Positions 34,276 to 42,414 of a stretch of DNA of 64,000 nt are shown here, in pieces; the stretch's first letter is position 1; each line of letters opens with the position of its first letter. The position numbers were made by a program, and so were the translations under genes. Source of the stretch: Egibacteraceae bacterium (GTDB lineage Bacteria; Actinomycetota; Nitriliruptoria; Euzebyales; Egibacteraceae); assembly GCA_030446745.1 (NCBI GenBank), contig JAUJMS010000003.1, positions 135,254 to 199,253 on the forward strand. Direction: 5' to 3'. Under the pieces are notes generated by a model. The model saw only the letters and a list, made by a program, of their open reading frames with translations. It did no database searches and had not been told where the DNA came from.

Positions 34276-35280
34276 GTGCTCGCTGAGCTGCGCTGGCCGA
34301 TCCTCGAACGGATTCCGCTCGTGGGCGACCTCGCGGTCTCGCCGCACGGGATCAGCATCGCGCTGGGGTTCCTCGCCGGGGCGCAGCTGATGCTGCGGCG
34401 CGCCGAGCGCCGCGGCGTCGCGCGGCGCGACGTGCCCGACGTCGCCGAGATCGTGCAGTCGCTGGTAACCCGCGCCGCGGTGGGCGCCATCGTCGGGGCG
34501 CGCTTCTTCTACGTCGTCACCCGCCTGGAGGCGTTCCCGGACCCGCTGAGCTGGCTGCGGGTGTGGGAGGGCGGTTTGAGCCTGCTCGGCGGCATCGCCG
34601 GCGCCGTGCTCGCCGGCGTCCCGTACGCGCGCTCGCGCCGGCTCAGCGTGCCGCTGCTGCTCGACTCGGTCGCGCCGGGGCTGGCGCTGGGCATCTTCAT
34701 CGGCCGCATCGGCGACCTGGTCATCGGTGAGCACCTCGGCGGGCCGACGACGTTCTTGTTGGGCTGGCGCTGCACCGGCGCGGTGGGTGAGCCGGGCGCG
34801 CCCTACCCGTTCCCCGGGGCGGGGCCCGGGACGGCGCAGGGCTGCTTCGACGCGGTGTTGCACCAGACCGCCCTGTACGACTTCCTCGCCGCCGGCCTGG
34901 TACTCGCCGCGCTGCTCGCGTTCGAGCGCCGCCCGCGCTTCGACGGCTTCTTCCTCGTCGCCTTCACGGTTCTGTACGGGGGCGCCCGGTTCGTCAGCGA
35001 CTTCGCGCGCGACGCCGACAAGGACCTCGTCGGCCAGCTCACCGGCAGCCAGGTCGCCGCGCTCGCCGCGATCGCGGCGAGCCTGCTGTGGGTGGCGCTC
35101 GCCCGGCCGTCGCGGCGCCGGCCGTACGCATGGTCGCCGCCGGCGTTCGCGCACCCGTGGCGAACTCGAGACGGCGACGCCGAGCTGCCCGCCGCGGACG
35201 CCGACGACGCCGAGGAGCATCCAAGCGCGGGTACCCGCGACGCCGCCCCGGAGTATCCTTCGCGTGATGGAGCCAGCTGA
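34276..35280 (+). CDS. lgt: Prolipoprotein diacylglyceryl transferase
   Basis: A 334-residue membrane enzyme that attaches diacylglycerol to the lipobox Cys of exported lipoproteins, such as the DUF3048 lipoprotein encoded at 44687. It contains seven hydrophobic segments, the N-terminal HGISIALGFLAG with the conserved His, WEGGLSLLGGIAGA, and the Lgt signature region IGRIGDLVIGEHLGGPT, where the usual Asn after GRIG is Asp. The C-terminal 50 residues are a hydrophilic acidic extension. GTG 34276 is preferred: AAAGG lies 6 nt before it; TTG 34249 is an alternative. The stop overlaps the next gene by 14 nt. Confidence 0.88.
   Translation: MLAELRWPILERIPLVGDLAVSPHGISIALGFLAGAQLMLRRAERRGVARRDVPDVAEIVQSLVTRAAVGAIVGARFFYVVTRLEAFPDPLSWLRVWEGGLSLLGGIAGAVLAGVPYARSRRLSVPLLLDSVAPGLALGIFIGRIGDLVIGEHLGGPTTFLLGWRCTGAVGEPGAPYPFPGAGPGTAQGCFDAVLHQTALYDFLAAGLVLAALLAFERRPRFDGFFLVAFTVLYGGARFVSDFARDADKDLVGQLTGSQVAALAAIAASLLWVALARPSRRRPYAWSPPAFAHPWRTRDGDAELPAADADDAEEHPSAGTRDAAPEYPSRDGAS
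35254..35259 (+). promoter_or_regulatory. -10-like hexamer TATCCT inside lgt, leaderless start of the anti-sigma-like gene
   Basis: TATCCT lies inside the last codons of lgt and exactly 7 nt before ATG 35267, with no Shine-Dalgarno between; suggests the downstream gene has its own leaderless promoter as well as read-through from lgt. Confidence 0.5.
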
Positions 35281-35986
35281 CGGCCACCGCTACTTCGAGG
35301 GGTTGGCCGTCGCCCACGTGCTCGGCGGGCTCGACGACTCCAAGGGTCAGGTGTTCCGGGCCCATCTGCTCGAATGCGGCGACTGCCGCGCGCGCGTCGG
35401 CGAGCTGCGCGCCATCGCCCACGACCTCGCCGAGGCCGAACGCGACGAGCGTCGCATGCGCGCCGCGCAGGCCATCGACACCAAGCGCCGCGAGAGCGAG
35501 GACGAAGACCCCGACCTCGACGACGTCCCGGAGGCCTCGCGCGCGTCGCGCGTCACCGTGGTCGTCGGGCTGGCGCTGCTCGTCGGGCTGTCGCTGTGGA
35601 ACTTCACCCTGCACGGGGCGCTGAAGACGGCGCAGCACACCAACCGCAACCTCGTCCAGGCCGCCGTTATCCAGGATTCCGGGACGCCGTGGTCGACGGT
35701 GCGCGAGGAAGGCGGCGTCACCGGCACGGTCACGGTGAAAGACGGCCGGTTCGTGCTCACGGCGGATGGCCTCGACCCCGCCCAGGTGTACGGGCTGTAC
35801 GCGATCACCGCCGACAGCGAGATTCCGGCCAGCTACATCTTCCAGGCCACGGACGAGGGACGCGTCGAGCAGCTGTTCGCCCTGCCGGCTCGGGTCGAAC
35901 GCATCCTCATCACCGACCCTGGCGACCAGCGGCCAGGCACCGAGCCGAGCGGCCTGACGGTGTTCGAGGCCCGCCCCACGCCGTAG
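35267..35986 (+). CDS. Anti-sigma factor-like membrane protein (zinc-finger, RskA-like C-terminus)
   Basis: A 239-residue protein. The N-terminal cytoplasmic part has H33-x3-C37-x2-C40 (HLLECGDC), the zinc anti-sigma box; a single transmembrane segment lies near residues 96-112 (VTVVVGLALLVGLSLW); the outer part (TGTVTVKDGRFVLTADGL, VYGLYAI) resembles the extracytoplasmic domain of RskA-type anti-sigma factors. No sigma factor gene is adjacent, so its partner must be encoded elsewhere. It starts inside lgt (ATG 35267, 14-nt overlap) and ends 67 nt before a tRNA gene. Confidence 0.75.
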   Translation: MEPADGHRYFEGLAVAHVLGGLDDSKGQVFRAHLLECGDCRARVGELRAIAHDLAEAERDERRMRAAQAIDTKRRESEDEDPDLDDVPEASRASRVTVVVGLALLVGLSLWNFTLHGALKTAQHTNRNLVQAAVIQDSGTPWSTVREEGGVTGTVTVKDGRFVLTADGLDPAQVYGLYAITADSEIPASYIFQATDEGRVEQLFALPARVERILITDPGDQRPGTEPSGLTVFEARPTP

Positions 35987-36053
35987 CGGCCGCTGGCCGC
36001 CCAACCGACGAGCGGCTATCCTGCCCACCCCCGGCGGGGCTGCTCGCCGACCC

Positions 36054-36125
36054 GGGCTCGTAGCTCAGTGGGAGAGCGCTCGCTTCACACGCGAGAGGTC
36101 ACAGGTTCAAAACCTGTCGGGCCCA
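36054..36125 (+). tRNA. tRNA-Val (anticodon CAC)
   Basis: A complete cloverleaf is visible: acceptor GGGCTCG pairs with CGGGCCC (one G-U pair), D-arm GCTC/GAGC, anticodon stem CTCGC/GCGAG with loop TTCACAC (anticodon CAC), and T-arm ACAGG/CCTGT with loop TTCAAAA. The discriminator is A36125; the next bases are CCG, so CCA is not encoded. The 150 nt after it up to the toxin-like gene hold no other feature I can support except the operator. Confidence 0.95.
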
Positions 36126-36252
36126 CCGATTCGCCAACGGGGTGACCGCGCTCGCTTCCCACCGGACCCTTCCGCTGAACCGATCACCGTCCTTGGCAGC
36201 AGCGTCGCCGACATGATCCGGTCAGCGACTCGCCTTGACCGCCAGACGGACG

Positions 36253-36276
36253 ACCTGACAGGTTATCCTGTCAGGT
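36253..36276 (+). promoter_or_regulatory. Palindromic operator and -10 element at the toxin-antitoxin-like operon start
   Basis: A perfect 10-bp inverted repeat, arms 36253-36262 and 36267-36276 with spacer TTAT, ends immediately before GTG 36277. TATCCT (36264-36269) inside it fits TANNNT and stands 7 nt before the start codon, so the operator overlaps the promoter of a leaderless mRNA. TTGACC at 36235-36240 is too far (23 bp) for a normal -35. The HTH protein of the same operon is the obvious candidate ligand. Confidence 0.7.
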
Positions 36277-36501
36277 GTGCAGATCGCCGACAGTGCTCGT
36301 CGGCACGGCGTAGTCGACGATGACATTCGCGCCGCGGTCAGCGTCCCGCTTCGCCTCGTGCTCCAAGGCGCGGACCGGGTGCTGGTGATCGGCGCTGATA
36401 CCGCTGGCCGCCTGCTCGAGGTCGTCGTGCTCGATCCGGAAGGCGATCCTGTCGCCATTCATGCCATGCCGCTTCGTCCGAAGTTCTACCGGTACCTCTG
36501 A
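36277..36501 (+). CDS. Toxin-like small protein of a two-gene module
   Basis: A 74-residue protein beginning QIADSARRHGVVDDDIRAAV, with a central beta strand VLVIGADTAGRLLEVVVL and ending HAMPLRPKFYRYL. Proteins of this pattern are widespread in actinobacteria upstream of a small HTH protein and look like compact RelE/BrnT-like folds; I do not know a tested function. It starts at GTG 36277 directly after the palindrome, without a Shine-Dalgarno. The partner gene begins 8 nt after the stop. Confidence 0.65.
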   Translation: MQIADSARRHGVVDDDIRAAVSVPLRLVLQGADRVLVIGADTAGRLLEVVVLDPEGDPVAIHAMPLRPKFYRYL

Positions 36502-36509
36502 GGAGGGTG

Positions 36510-36791
36510 ATGCGGGTGCCCCGTACACGTGAAGAGCTGGACCGAGCCGCGGCCGAGGCCGAGGCGTGGCTGGATTCGCTCGATCCTGCGACGACGCCCG
36601 CCGAGGACCCTTCGGACCTACGGCGGATCGGCTTGGCCCTGCGCGGGCTGGCTGACGCGCAGCGCGAGGTCGACGACGCTGTCGCCGCCGCCCGCCGGAA
36701 CGGGCGAAACTGGAGTCAGATCGGACTCGCACTTGGGATCTCCCGCCAGGCCGCACGTGAACGGTACGGCCATCCCGCGGCTCGATCGTGA
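36510..36791 (+). CDS. Antitoxin-like small protein with C-terminal helix-turn-helix
   Basis: A protein of about 93 residues. The N-terminal half is acidic and Ala-rich (TREELDRAAAEAEAWLD); the C-terminal half carries a helix-turn-helix WSQIGLALGISRQAARERYG. The AGGAGG Shine-Dalgarno at 36501-36506 is 3 nt from ATG 36510 and 9 nt from GTG 36516, so the latter may be the real start. It is coupled to the toxin-like gene (8-nt gap) and probably autoregulates through the palindrome at 36253-36276. The 207 nt following it contain no gene I can support. Confidence 0.68.
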   Translation: MRVPRTREELDRAAAEAEAWLDSLDPATTPAEDPSDLRRIGLALRGLADAQREVDDAVAAARRNGRNWSQIGLALGISRQAARERYGHPAARS

Positions 36792-36998
36792 GTCGTCGTG
36801 CTGAGCGGTCACGCCAAGCCACACCTCCTGGGACTCTACGCATGATCCGTCCCTCGACGCCGCAACACGTCGGTAGCGAACGATCCGGCTAGACAGGCTT
36901 ACTGGAAGGGTTGCGCGCCGCTGTGGACGACCGCCTCGCCGCCGTGCGCGCGCTGCTCGACGGCCAGTAAGGCAGTCCACCTACGTCGCCGCGGGCAG

Positions 36999-37676
36999 CT
37001 ACGCGGTCGCCGGGCGGGCGGCGTCGGCGCGGCGGCGCAGGTCGGCGACGCCCTCGCTGAAGCTGGGGTAGCGCCACAAGGCGCTGCCGCACACGAACGC
37101 GTCGGCGCCCGCGGCCGCAGGGCCGGCGATGGTGTCGGGACCCACGCCGCCGTCGACGCCGAGCTCCACGGTGTGGCCGGCGCGTTCGAGCAGCTCGGCG
37201 ACGGCGGCGACCTTCGGTTCCATCGACGTCAGGTACGACTGTCCGCCGAAGCCGGGGTCGACGGTCATGACGAGCACCATGTCGACGAGGTCGAGGACGT
37301 GGGTGAGCGGTTCGACGCCGGTGGCGGGGGACAGGGCGATCCCCAGGCGCAGGCCGAGTTCGCGGACCGCGGCGTAGGTGCGGTGCGGCTGGCGCAGCGT
37401 CTCCGGATGCAGCGTCACCAGCTCGCAGCCGGCGTCGACGAACCGCGGCAGCAGGTCCTCGGGGGAGTCGCACATGACGTGCGCCTCGAACCCGCACGCG
37501 ACCAGCGGCCGGCACGCGGCGATGACGTCGGGGCCGAAGGTGATGTTGGGCACGTAGCGCCCGTCCATCACGTCCCAGTGGATCCGGTCGACGCCCGCCG
37601 CGGCCAGTCCGCGGACCTCGTCGCCCAGGCAGGCGAAGTTGGCCGTCGTGACCGACGGGAGGATCTTGACGGTCAT
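36999..37676 (-). CDS. rpe: Ribulose-phosphate 3-epimerase
   Basis: A 225-residue TIM-barrel enzyme interconverting ribulose 5-phosphate and xylulose 5-phosphate. Motifs: KILPSVTTANFACL at the N-terminus (Ser and Asn of the active site), HWDVMDGRYVPNITFGP with metal ligands H and D, TLHPETL, VLVMTVDPGFGGQSY (phosphate-binding FGGQ) and LGVDGGVGPDTI. The start is the ATG complementary to 37674-37676, overlapping the thiolase stop by 4 nt. A pentose-phosphate gene coupled to a thiolase is not a known pathway association. Confidence 0.93.
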   Translation of the reverse strand: MTVKILPSVTTANFACLGDEVRGLAAAGVDRIHWDVMDGRYVPNITFGPDVIAACRPLVACGFEAHVMCDSPEDLLPRFVDAGCELVTLHPETLRQPHRTYAAVRELGLRLGIALSPATGVEPLTHVLDLVDMVLVMTVDPGFGGQSYLTSMEPKVAAVAELLERAGHTVELGVDGGVGPDTIAGPAAAGADAFVCGSALWRYPSFSEGVADLRRRADAARPATA

Positions 37677-38890
37677 GGCGACAGGCGCTCGACCACCATC
37701 GCCATGCCCATGCCGCCGCCGACGCACATCGTCTCCAGCCCGATCGTGGCGTCGGCGGTCTGCAGGCCGTTGAGCAGCGTCGTCATGATCCGCGCCCCCG
37801 TCATCCCGAACGGGTGACCGACCGCGATCGAGCCGCCGTTGACGTTGAGCTTGTCCTCGTCGACGCCGAGGTGACGCGCGGACGGGATCACCTGTGCGGC
37901 GAACGCCTCGTTGATCTCGACGAGGTCGACGTCGTCGATCGTCATCCCCGCCCGCGCCAGGGCCTGGCGGCTCGCGTCGATGGGGCCGAGCCCCATGATC
38001 TCGGGGTTGAGCGCGCGGACCCCCGACGACACGATCCGCGCGAGCGGCGCGACGCCCAGCTCGCGGGCGCGCGTGTCGCTCATCACCACGACCGCCGCCG
38101 CGCCGTCGTTGAGCGGGCAGGCGTTGCCGGCGGTGACGCGACCGTCGGGGCGGAACACCGGCTTGAGCGTCGCCAGCTTCTCGATCGTCGTGTCCGGGCG
38201 GGGGCCGTCGTCGACGCTGACGACGTTGCCGTTGGGCAGCGTGATCGGGGTGACCTCGCGCTCGAAGAAGCCGTTCTTCTGCGACTCGACGGCGCGGGTC
38301 TGCGACCGCAGCGCGAACGCGTCCATCTCCTCGCGTGAGATCTGCTCGAGCTGCGCAACGTTCTCGGCGGTCTGGCCCATCGCGATGTAGATGTCGGGCA
38401 GCGCGTCGGTGGCGGACGCCCAGGTCTCGGCGCCGCCCTCGGAGCGATGCTGGGTGCGCTGCCCCGCGTCGGCGAACAGCGGGTTCATCGTGTCCGGGTG
38501 GCTGTCGGAGTTGCCCTTGACGAAGCGACTGACGGTCTCGACGCCCGCAGCGACGAAGACGTCGCCCTCGCCGGCTTTGATGGCGTGGGCCGCCATGCGG
38601 ATGGTCTGCAGCGACGACGAGCAGTAGCGCGTCAGCGTCATTCCGGGCACGTCGGGCAGCCCCGCGAGGATGCTGACGACGCGCCCCATGTTGAAGCCCT
38701 GCTCGCCGCCCGGCAGGCCACAGCCGAGCATGAGGTCATCGACCTCTCCGGGGTCGACCTGCGGCACTTTCGCCAGCACGGCGCGCACGACGGCGGCAGC
38801 GAGGTCGTCGGGGCGGACGTCGAGCAGTGAGCCCTTGAACGCGCGGCCGATCGGGCTGCGGGCGGTCGCGACGATGACGGGCTCGGCCAT
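37673..38890 (-). CDS. Acetyl-CoA C-acyltransferase (thiolase)
   Basis: A 405-residue type II thiolase. The acylated cysteine is in LTRYCSSSLQTI near residue 90, the activating His in VEINEAFAAQV and GGSIAVGHPFGMTG, and the second Cys in ETMCVGGGMGMAM. FadA-like enzymes cleave 3-ketoacyl-CoA in beta-oxidation or form acetoacetyl-CoA. The start is MAEPVIVATARSPIG (ATG complementary to 38888-38890); the longer open frame upstream lacks similarity. It has an ATGA overlap with rpe. Confidence 0.92.
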   Translation of the reverse strand: MAEPVIVATARSPIGRAFKGSLLDVRPDDLAAAVVRAVLAKVPQVDPGEVDDLMLGCGLPGGEQGFNMGRVVSILAGLPDVPGMTLTRYCSSSLQTIRMAAHAIKAGEGDVFVAAGVETVSRFVKGNSDSHPDTMNPLFADAGQRTQHRSEGGAETWASATDALPDIYIAMGQTAENVAQLEQISREEMDAFALRSQTRAVESQKNGFFEREVTPITLPNGNVVSVDDGPRPDTTIEKLATLKPVFRPDGRVTAGNACPLNDGAAAVVVMSDTRARELGVAPLARIVSSGVRALNPEIMGLGPIDASRQALARAGMTIDDVDLVEINEAFAAQVIPSARHLGVDEDKLNVNGGSIAVGHPFGMTGARIMTTLLNGLQTADATIGLETMCVGGGMGMAMVVERLSP

Positions 38891-38962
38891 GGCGGGCGCT
38901 CCTGGGTGGTGGTGGCGTGGCCCGAGTATGCCCGCGTCAGCCACCGGGGCCACCCGGCGCCA

Positions 38963-38968
38963 TACCAT
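38963..38968 (+). promoter_or_regulatory. -10-like hexamer TACCAT, leaderless start of the DUF2007-like gene
   Basis: TACCAT ends 7 nt before GTG 38976 and no Shine-Dalgarno is present. Confidence 0.45.
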
Positions 38969-38975
38969 CGCTGTC

Positions 38976-39197
38976 GTGGACCCCTACGTCGTGTTGACCG
39001 CCCGGCCGTCGATCCAGGCGCACCTCATCATGGGCGCGCTTCAAGCGGAGGGCCTGCGTGTCCGTCTCGATCGCGACGGGTTGGGCTCGGTCTACGGGCT
39101 GGACAGCGGCAAGTTCGCGACGAAGGTGCTCGTCGCCGCCGACGATTTCGACGCCGCACGGGCGCTGCTCACCGAGATCGAGTCGGCACGCAGCTGA
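38976..39197 (+). CDS. DUF2007-like small protein
   Basis: A 73-residue protein with VVLTARPSIQAHLIMGALQAEG and VLVAADDFDAARALLTEI, the alternating ferredoxin-like (beta-alpha-beta) pattern of DUF2007/PII-like putative signal-transducing proteins. Function unknown. It starts at GTG 38976, just after a -10 hexamer and without a Shine-Dalgarno. It is divergent from the thiolase gene and 73 nt upstream of thrS. Confidence 0.7.
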   Translation: MDPYVVLTARPSIQAHLIMGALQAEGLRVRLDRDGLGSVYGLDSGKFATKVLVAADDFDAARALLTEIESARS

Positions 39198-39270
39198 CCG
39201 CGGGGGCCGCCGCGTCGCTCGCTATCCTCGGGCGTTCCCCGCAGCCGCAGCCAGTCAGGAGCCACCGCAC

Positions 39271-41268
39271 GTGGCCGACGAGATCACCGTCAAGGGACCA
39301 GACGGCGCCAGCGCGTCGCTGCCGGCCGGCGCCACCGCCCAGCAGGCCCTCCAGGCGCTCGGGCTGGTCCGCGGCCAGGTCCTCGCGGCGACGGTCGACG
39401 GCACCGTGCGCGACCTGGCCACGCCGGTCGCTGACGGTGCGACCGTCGCGCCGGTGCCCGCTGACTCCGACGAGGGCCGCGACGTGCTGCGCCACTCGGT
39501 CGCGCACATCATGGCGCAGGCGGTGACCGACCTTTGGCCCGACGCGAAGTTCGCGGTCGGCCCGCCGATCACCGACGGTTTCTACTACGACTTCGACGTG
39601 GCGGAGCCGTTCACGCCCGACGACCTCGCGCGCATCACCGACCGGATGCACGAGATCATCCGCGAGGCACAGCCGTTCGTGCGTCGGGAGCTGTCGCGCG
39701 AGGAGGCGCTCGAGCTGTTCGCCGAGCAGCCCTACAAGCGCGAGGTCATCGAGGGCTTCGACGCATCGGAGGGCGCCGGCGGCGAGACGATCAGCGTCTA
39801 CGACAACGTCCGCGCCGACGGCGACGTCTGGCCGGACCTGTGCCGCGGCCCGCACATCCCCACGACGAAGTGGGTGCCGGCGTTCGCGCTGCAGCGCGTC
39901 GCCGGGGCGTACTGGCGCGGCGACGAGCGCCGTCCGATGCTCCAGCGCATCTACGGCACGGCCTGGGAGTCGCGCAAGGCGCTGGCAGCGCACCTCGAAC
40001 GCCTGGAGCAGGCGCGCGCCCGCGACCACCGCAAGCTTGGCCGCGAGCTCGACCTGATCAGCTTTCCCGACGAGCTCGGCGCCGGCCTGGCGGTGTGGCA
40101 CCCCAGCGGCGGGCTCGTGCGCAAGGAGCTGGAGGACTACTCCCGCGCGGCGCACCTCGCCCGCGGGTACGTCCCCGTCTACACCCCGCACATCGGGCGC
40201 TCGACGCTGTGGGAGATCTCCGGGCATCTCGGCTTCTACGCCGACGCGATGTACCCGCCGATGCAGATGGCGGCCAAGGGCCACGGCGAGGAGGCGCAGT
40301 ACTACCCCAAGCCGATGAACTGCCCGTTCCACCTGCTGATCTACCGGTCACGCACGCGCTCCTACCGGGAGCTGCCGCTGCGGTTGTACGAGCTGGGCAC
40401 CGTGTACCGCTACGAGCGCAGCGGGGCGCTGCACGGGATGCTGCGGATCCGCGGGTTCACGCAGGACGACAGCCACCTGTTCTGCACGCCCGACCAGATC
40501 GTCGACGAGATCGGGCACTGCATCAGCTTCACGCTGGACCTGTACCGCGACCTGGGCTTTGCCGAGGGCCCGACGCGCGTGGCGCTGTCGACCCGTCCCG
40601 AGAAGGCGGCCACGGTCGGCACCGACGAAGGGTGGGCGCACGCCGAGGCGTCGCTGCGCGAGGCGCTGGACCGCTCGGGGCTCGACTACGTCGTCGACGA
40701 GGGCGAGGGTGCCTTCTACGGGCCAAAGATCGACTTCCAGATCACCGACGCCATCGGCCGCGCCTGGCAGCTGACCACCGTGCAGGTCGACTTCAATATG
40801 CCGGAGCGCTTCGGGCTGACCTACGCCGGTCCCGACGGCGCCGAGCACCGGCCGATCATGATCCACCGTGCGCTGTTCGGCTCCGTCGAGCGGCTGTTCG
40901 CGATCCTGCTGGAGCACTACGCCGGGGCGTTCCCCACGTGGCTCGCGCCGTTGCAGGTCGCGGCGGTGCCGGTCGCCGACCGCCATGAGGCCTACGGCCG
41001 CGAGGTCGTCGCCGCGCTGACCGCGGCCGGCCTGCGTGCGCTGCTCGACGACTCGCCGGAGAGCATGGGCGCCAAGATCCGCCACCACCAGCTCGCCAAG
41101 GTGCCCTACCAGGTCATCGTCGGCGACGCCGAGGCCGAGGCACGCACCGTCGCCGTGCGCCCGCGGACCGGGTCGCAACGCAAGGACATCGCGCTGGACA
41201 CCTTCGTCGACGACCTGCGCGCCGAGGTGGACGCGCGCGGTCAGGTCGACGCGCGGGCGCGTGTCTGA
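39271..41268 (+). CDS. thrS: Threonine--tRNA ligase
   Basis: A 665-residue class II aminoacyl-tRNA synthetase. Order of domains: N-terminal TGS (ITVKGPDGASASLPAGATA), the editing/SAD domain with HSVAHIMAQA (HxxxH), the catalytic core with motif 2 YRYERSGALHGMLRIRGFTQDD and zinc ligand in MNCPFHLLIY, motif 3 region PIMIHRALFGSVERL, and the anticodon-binding domain with MGAKIRHHQLAKVPYQVIVGD. The start is GTG 39271 with AGGAG 10 nt upstream; a TATCCT -10 at 39223-39228 would give a leader of about 35 nt. It heads the conserved thrS-HIT-pgsA-acyltransferase-pimA order. Confidence 0.96.
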   Translation: MADEITVKGPDGASASLPAGATAQQALQALGLVRGQVLAATVDGTVRDLATPVADGATVAPVPADSDEGRDVLRHSVAHIMAQAVTDLWPDAKFAVGPPITDGFYYDFDVAEPFTPDDLARITDRMHEIIREAQPFVRRELSREEALELFAEQPYKREVIEGFDASEGAGGETISVYDNVRADGDVWPDLCRGPHIPTTKWVPAFALQRVAGAYWRGDERRPMLQRIYGTAWESRKALAAHLERLEQARARDHRKLGRELDLISFPDELGAGLAVWHPSGGLVRKELEDYSRAAHLARGYVPVYTPHIGRSTLWEISGHLGFYADAMYPPMQMAAKGHGEEAQYYPKPMNCPFHLLIYRSRTRSYRELPLRLYELGTVYRYERSGALHGMLRIRGFTQDDSHLFCTPDQIVDEIGHCISFTLDLYRDLGFAEGPTRVALSTRPEKAATVGTDEGWAHAEASLREALDRSGLDYVVDEGEGAFYGPKIDFQITDAIGRAWQLTTVQVDFNMPERFGLTYAGPDGAEHRPIMIHRALFGSVERLFAILLEHYAGAFPTWLAPLQVAAVPVADRHEAYGREVVAALTAAGLRALLDDSPESMGAKIRHHQLAKVPYQVIVGDAEAEARTVAVRPRTGSQRKDIALDTFVDDLRAEVDARGQVDARARV

Positions 41269-41797
41269 CGTGGCGCCGGGCGAGGAGTGCCGGCTCGACG
41301 CACTCCAACGGCTGTGGACGCCGTGGCGCATGGGCTACATCAAGGGGGCGGAGCGTGACTACGAGGGGTGCCCGTTCTGCGTGCTGCCGGCGCGCGGGCC
41401 CGGCGCCGACGCGGCGTCGTTGATTCTGCACCGCGGCGAGCACGCCTTCGTGATCCTCAACGCTTACCCCTACAACCCCGGTCACCTCATGGCCGTGCCC
41501 TACCGCCACGTCGCCGGTCTCGACGAGGTCACCTCCGACGAGTTGCACGAGATGGCCGACCTGTGCCAGCGTGCGGTGCGGGCACTGAAGGCCGCCAGCG
41601 GGCCGCACGCGTTCAACGTCGGCATCAACGTGGGCGGGCTCGCGGGCGCGGGCATCGCCGACCACCTCCACCAGCACGTCGTCCCGCGCTGGGGCGGCGA
41701 CACGAACTTCATGCCGGTCGTCGGCCAGACCCGTGTGCTGCCCGAGCTGCTCGAGGAGACCTACGCCAGGCTCGCGCCCGCCTTCGCCGCGGCGTGA
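41261..41797 (+). CDS. HIT family hydrolase/phosphorylase (Ap4A phosphorylase-like)
   Basis: A 178-residue HIT protein. RLWTPWRMGYI at the N-terminus and the zinc pair C37-x2-C40 (CPFC) mark the actinobacterial Ap4A-phosphorylase-like group (Rv2613c); the catalytic triad is H135-L-H137-Q-H139 (DHLHQHVVPRW). It degrades diadenosine polyphosphates or related nucleotides. GTG 41261 overlaps thrS by 8 nt; GTG 41270 is an alternative three codons later. Between thrS and pgsA as in mycobacteria. Confidence 0.9.
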   Translation: MSDVAPGEECRLDALQRLWTPWRMGYIKGAERDYEGCPFCVLPARGPGADAASLILHRGEHAFVILNAYPYNPGHLMAVPYRHVAGLDEVTSDELHEMADLCQRAVRALKAASGPHAFNVGINVGGLAGAGIADHLHQHVVPRWGGDTNFMPVVGQTRVLPELLEETYARLAPAFAAA

Positions 41798-41835
41798 CCG
41801 CCGCGCCGCCGACGTCGGGTTAGCCTGCCACCACC

Positions 41836-42414
41836 GTGGCCATCAACGCGTACGCCCGTGCGGTGACCGACCTCGCCGTCGTGCCGATCGCGAAGGGGCT
41901 GGTGCGCGTCGGGGCGACGCCGAACTGGCTGACCTTCGCAGGCCTGGTCGTCACCCTGACCGGCGTCGGCGTCGTGCTCGCCGTCGACCCGCGGGGAGGA
42001 GCGGTCGTCCTCGCGCTCGGCAGCGCGGTCGACGCCTTCGACGGCACGGTCGCGCGGCTGCGCGGCAGCTCCTCCCGGTTCGGCGCCTTCTACGACAGCG
42101 TCACCGACCGGGTCAGCGACGCGGCGATCCTCGCCGCGGCGGCGTGGCTGGTGCGCGACGACCCGCTGCTGTTCGGCGTCGCGATGGTCGCGCTCGCCGC
42201 CGCGCAGATCACCTCCTACGTCCGCGCCAAGGCGGAGTCGCTCGGCTGGGACGCGACCGTCGGGCTCATCGAGCGCCCCGAGCGGATGATCATCGTCATC
42301 CTCGCCATCGGCTTCGGCGTGTTGCCGCTCGCGCTGTGGGTGCTCGCGGCGGGCGGCGTCTTCACGATCGCGCAGCGGTTGCGTGCCGTGCTGCGCCAGG
42401 CCGCCCCGCGGTGA
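41836..42414 (+). CDS. pgsA: CDP-alcohol phosphatidyltransferase (PI-phosphate synthase-like, PgsA1)
   Basis: A 192-residue membrane enzyme with the complete family motif: D66-x2-D69-G-x2-A73-R74-x8-G83-x3-D87-x3-D91. In this genomic context (after thrS and HIT, before an acyltransferase and a PimA-like enzyme) it corresponds to mycobacterial PgsA1, which makes phosphatidylinositol phosphate from CDP-diacylglycerol and inositol phosphate. About six hydrophobic helices. The GTG 41836 start has TAGCCT 9 nt upstream and no Shine-Dalgarno, so it may be leaderless. It overlaps the acyltransferase by 4 nt. Confidence 0.88.
   Translation: MAINAYARAVTDLAVVPIAKGLVRVGATPNWLTFAGLVVTLTGVGVVLAVDPRGGAVVLALGSAVDAFDGTVARLRGSSSRFGAFYDSVTDRVSDAAILAAAAWLVRDDPLLFGVAMVALAAAQITSYVRAKAESLGWDATVGLIERPERMIIVILAIGFGVLPLALWVLAAGGVFTIAQRLRAVLRQAAPR

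Noticed and set aside
36126-36276. An attachment site or integrated element at the tRNA-Val gene
   Set aside because: No integrase gene and no repeat of the tRNA 3' end was seen downstream; the small gene pair alone does not make an integrative element.
36792-36998. A small gene ending in VDDRLAAVRALLDGQ at about 36970
   Set aside because: No start with a ribosome binding site and no recognisable fold; too short to support.
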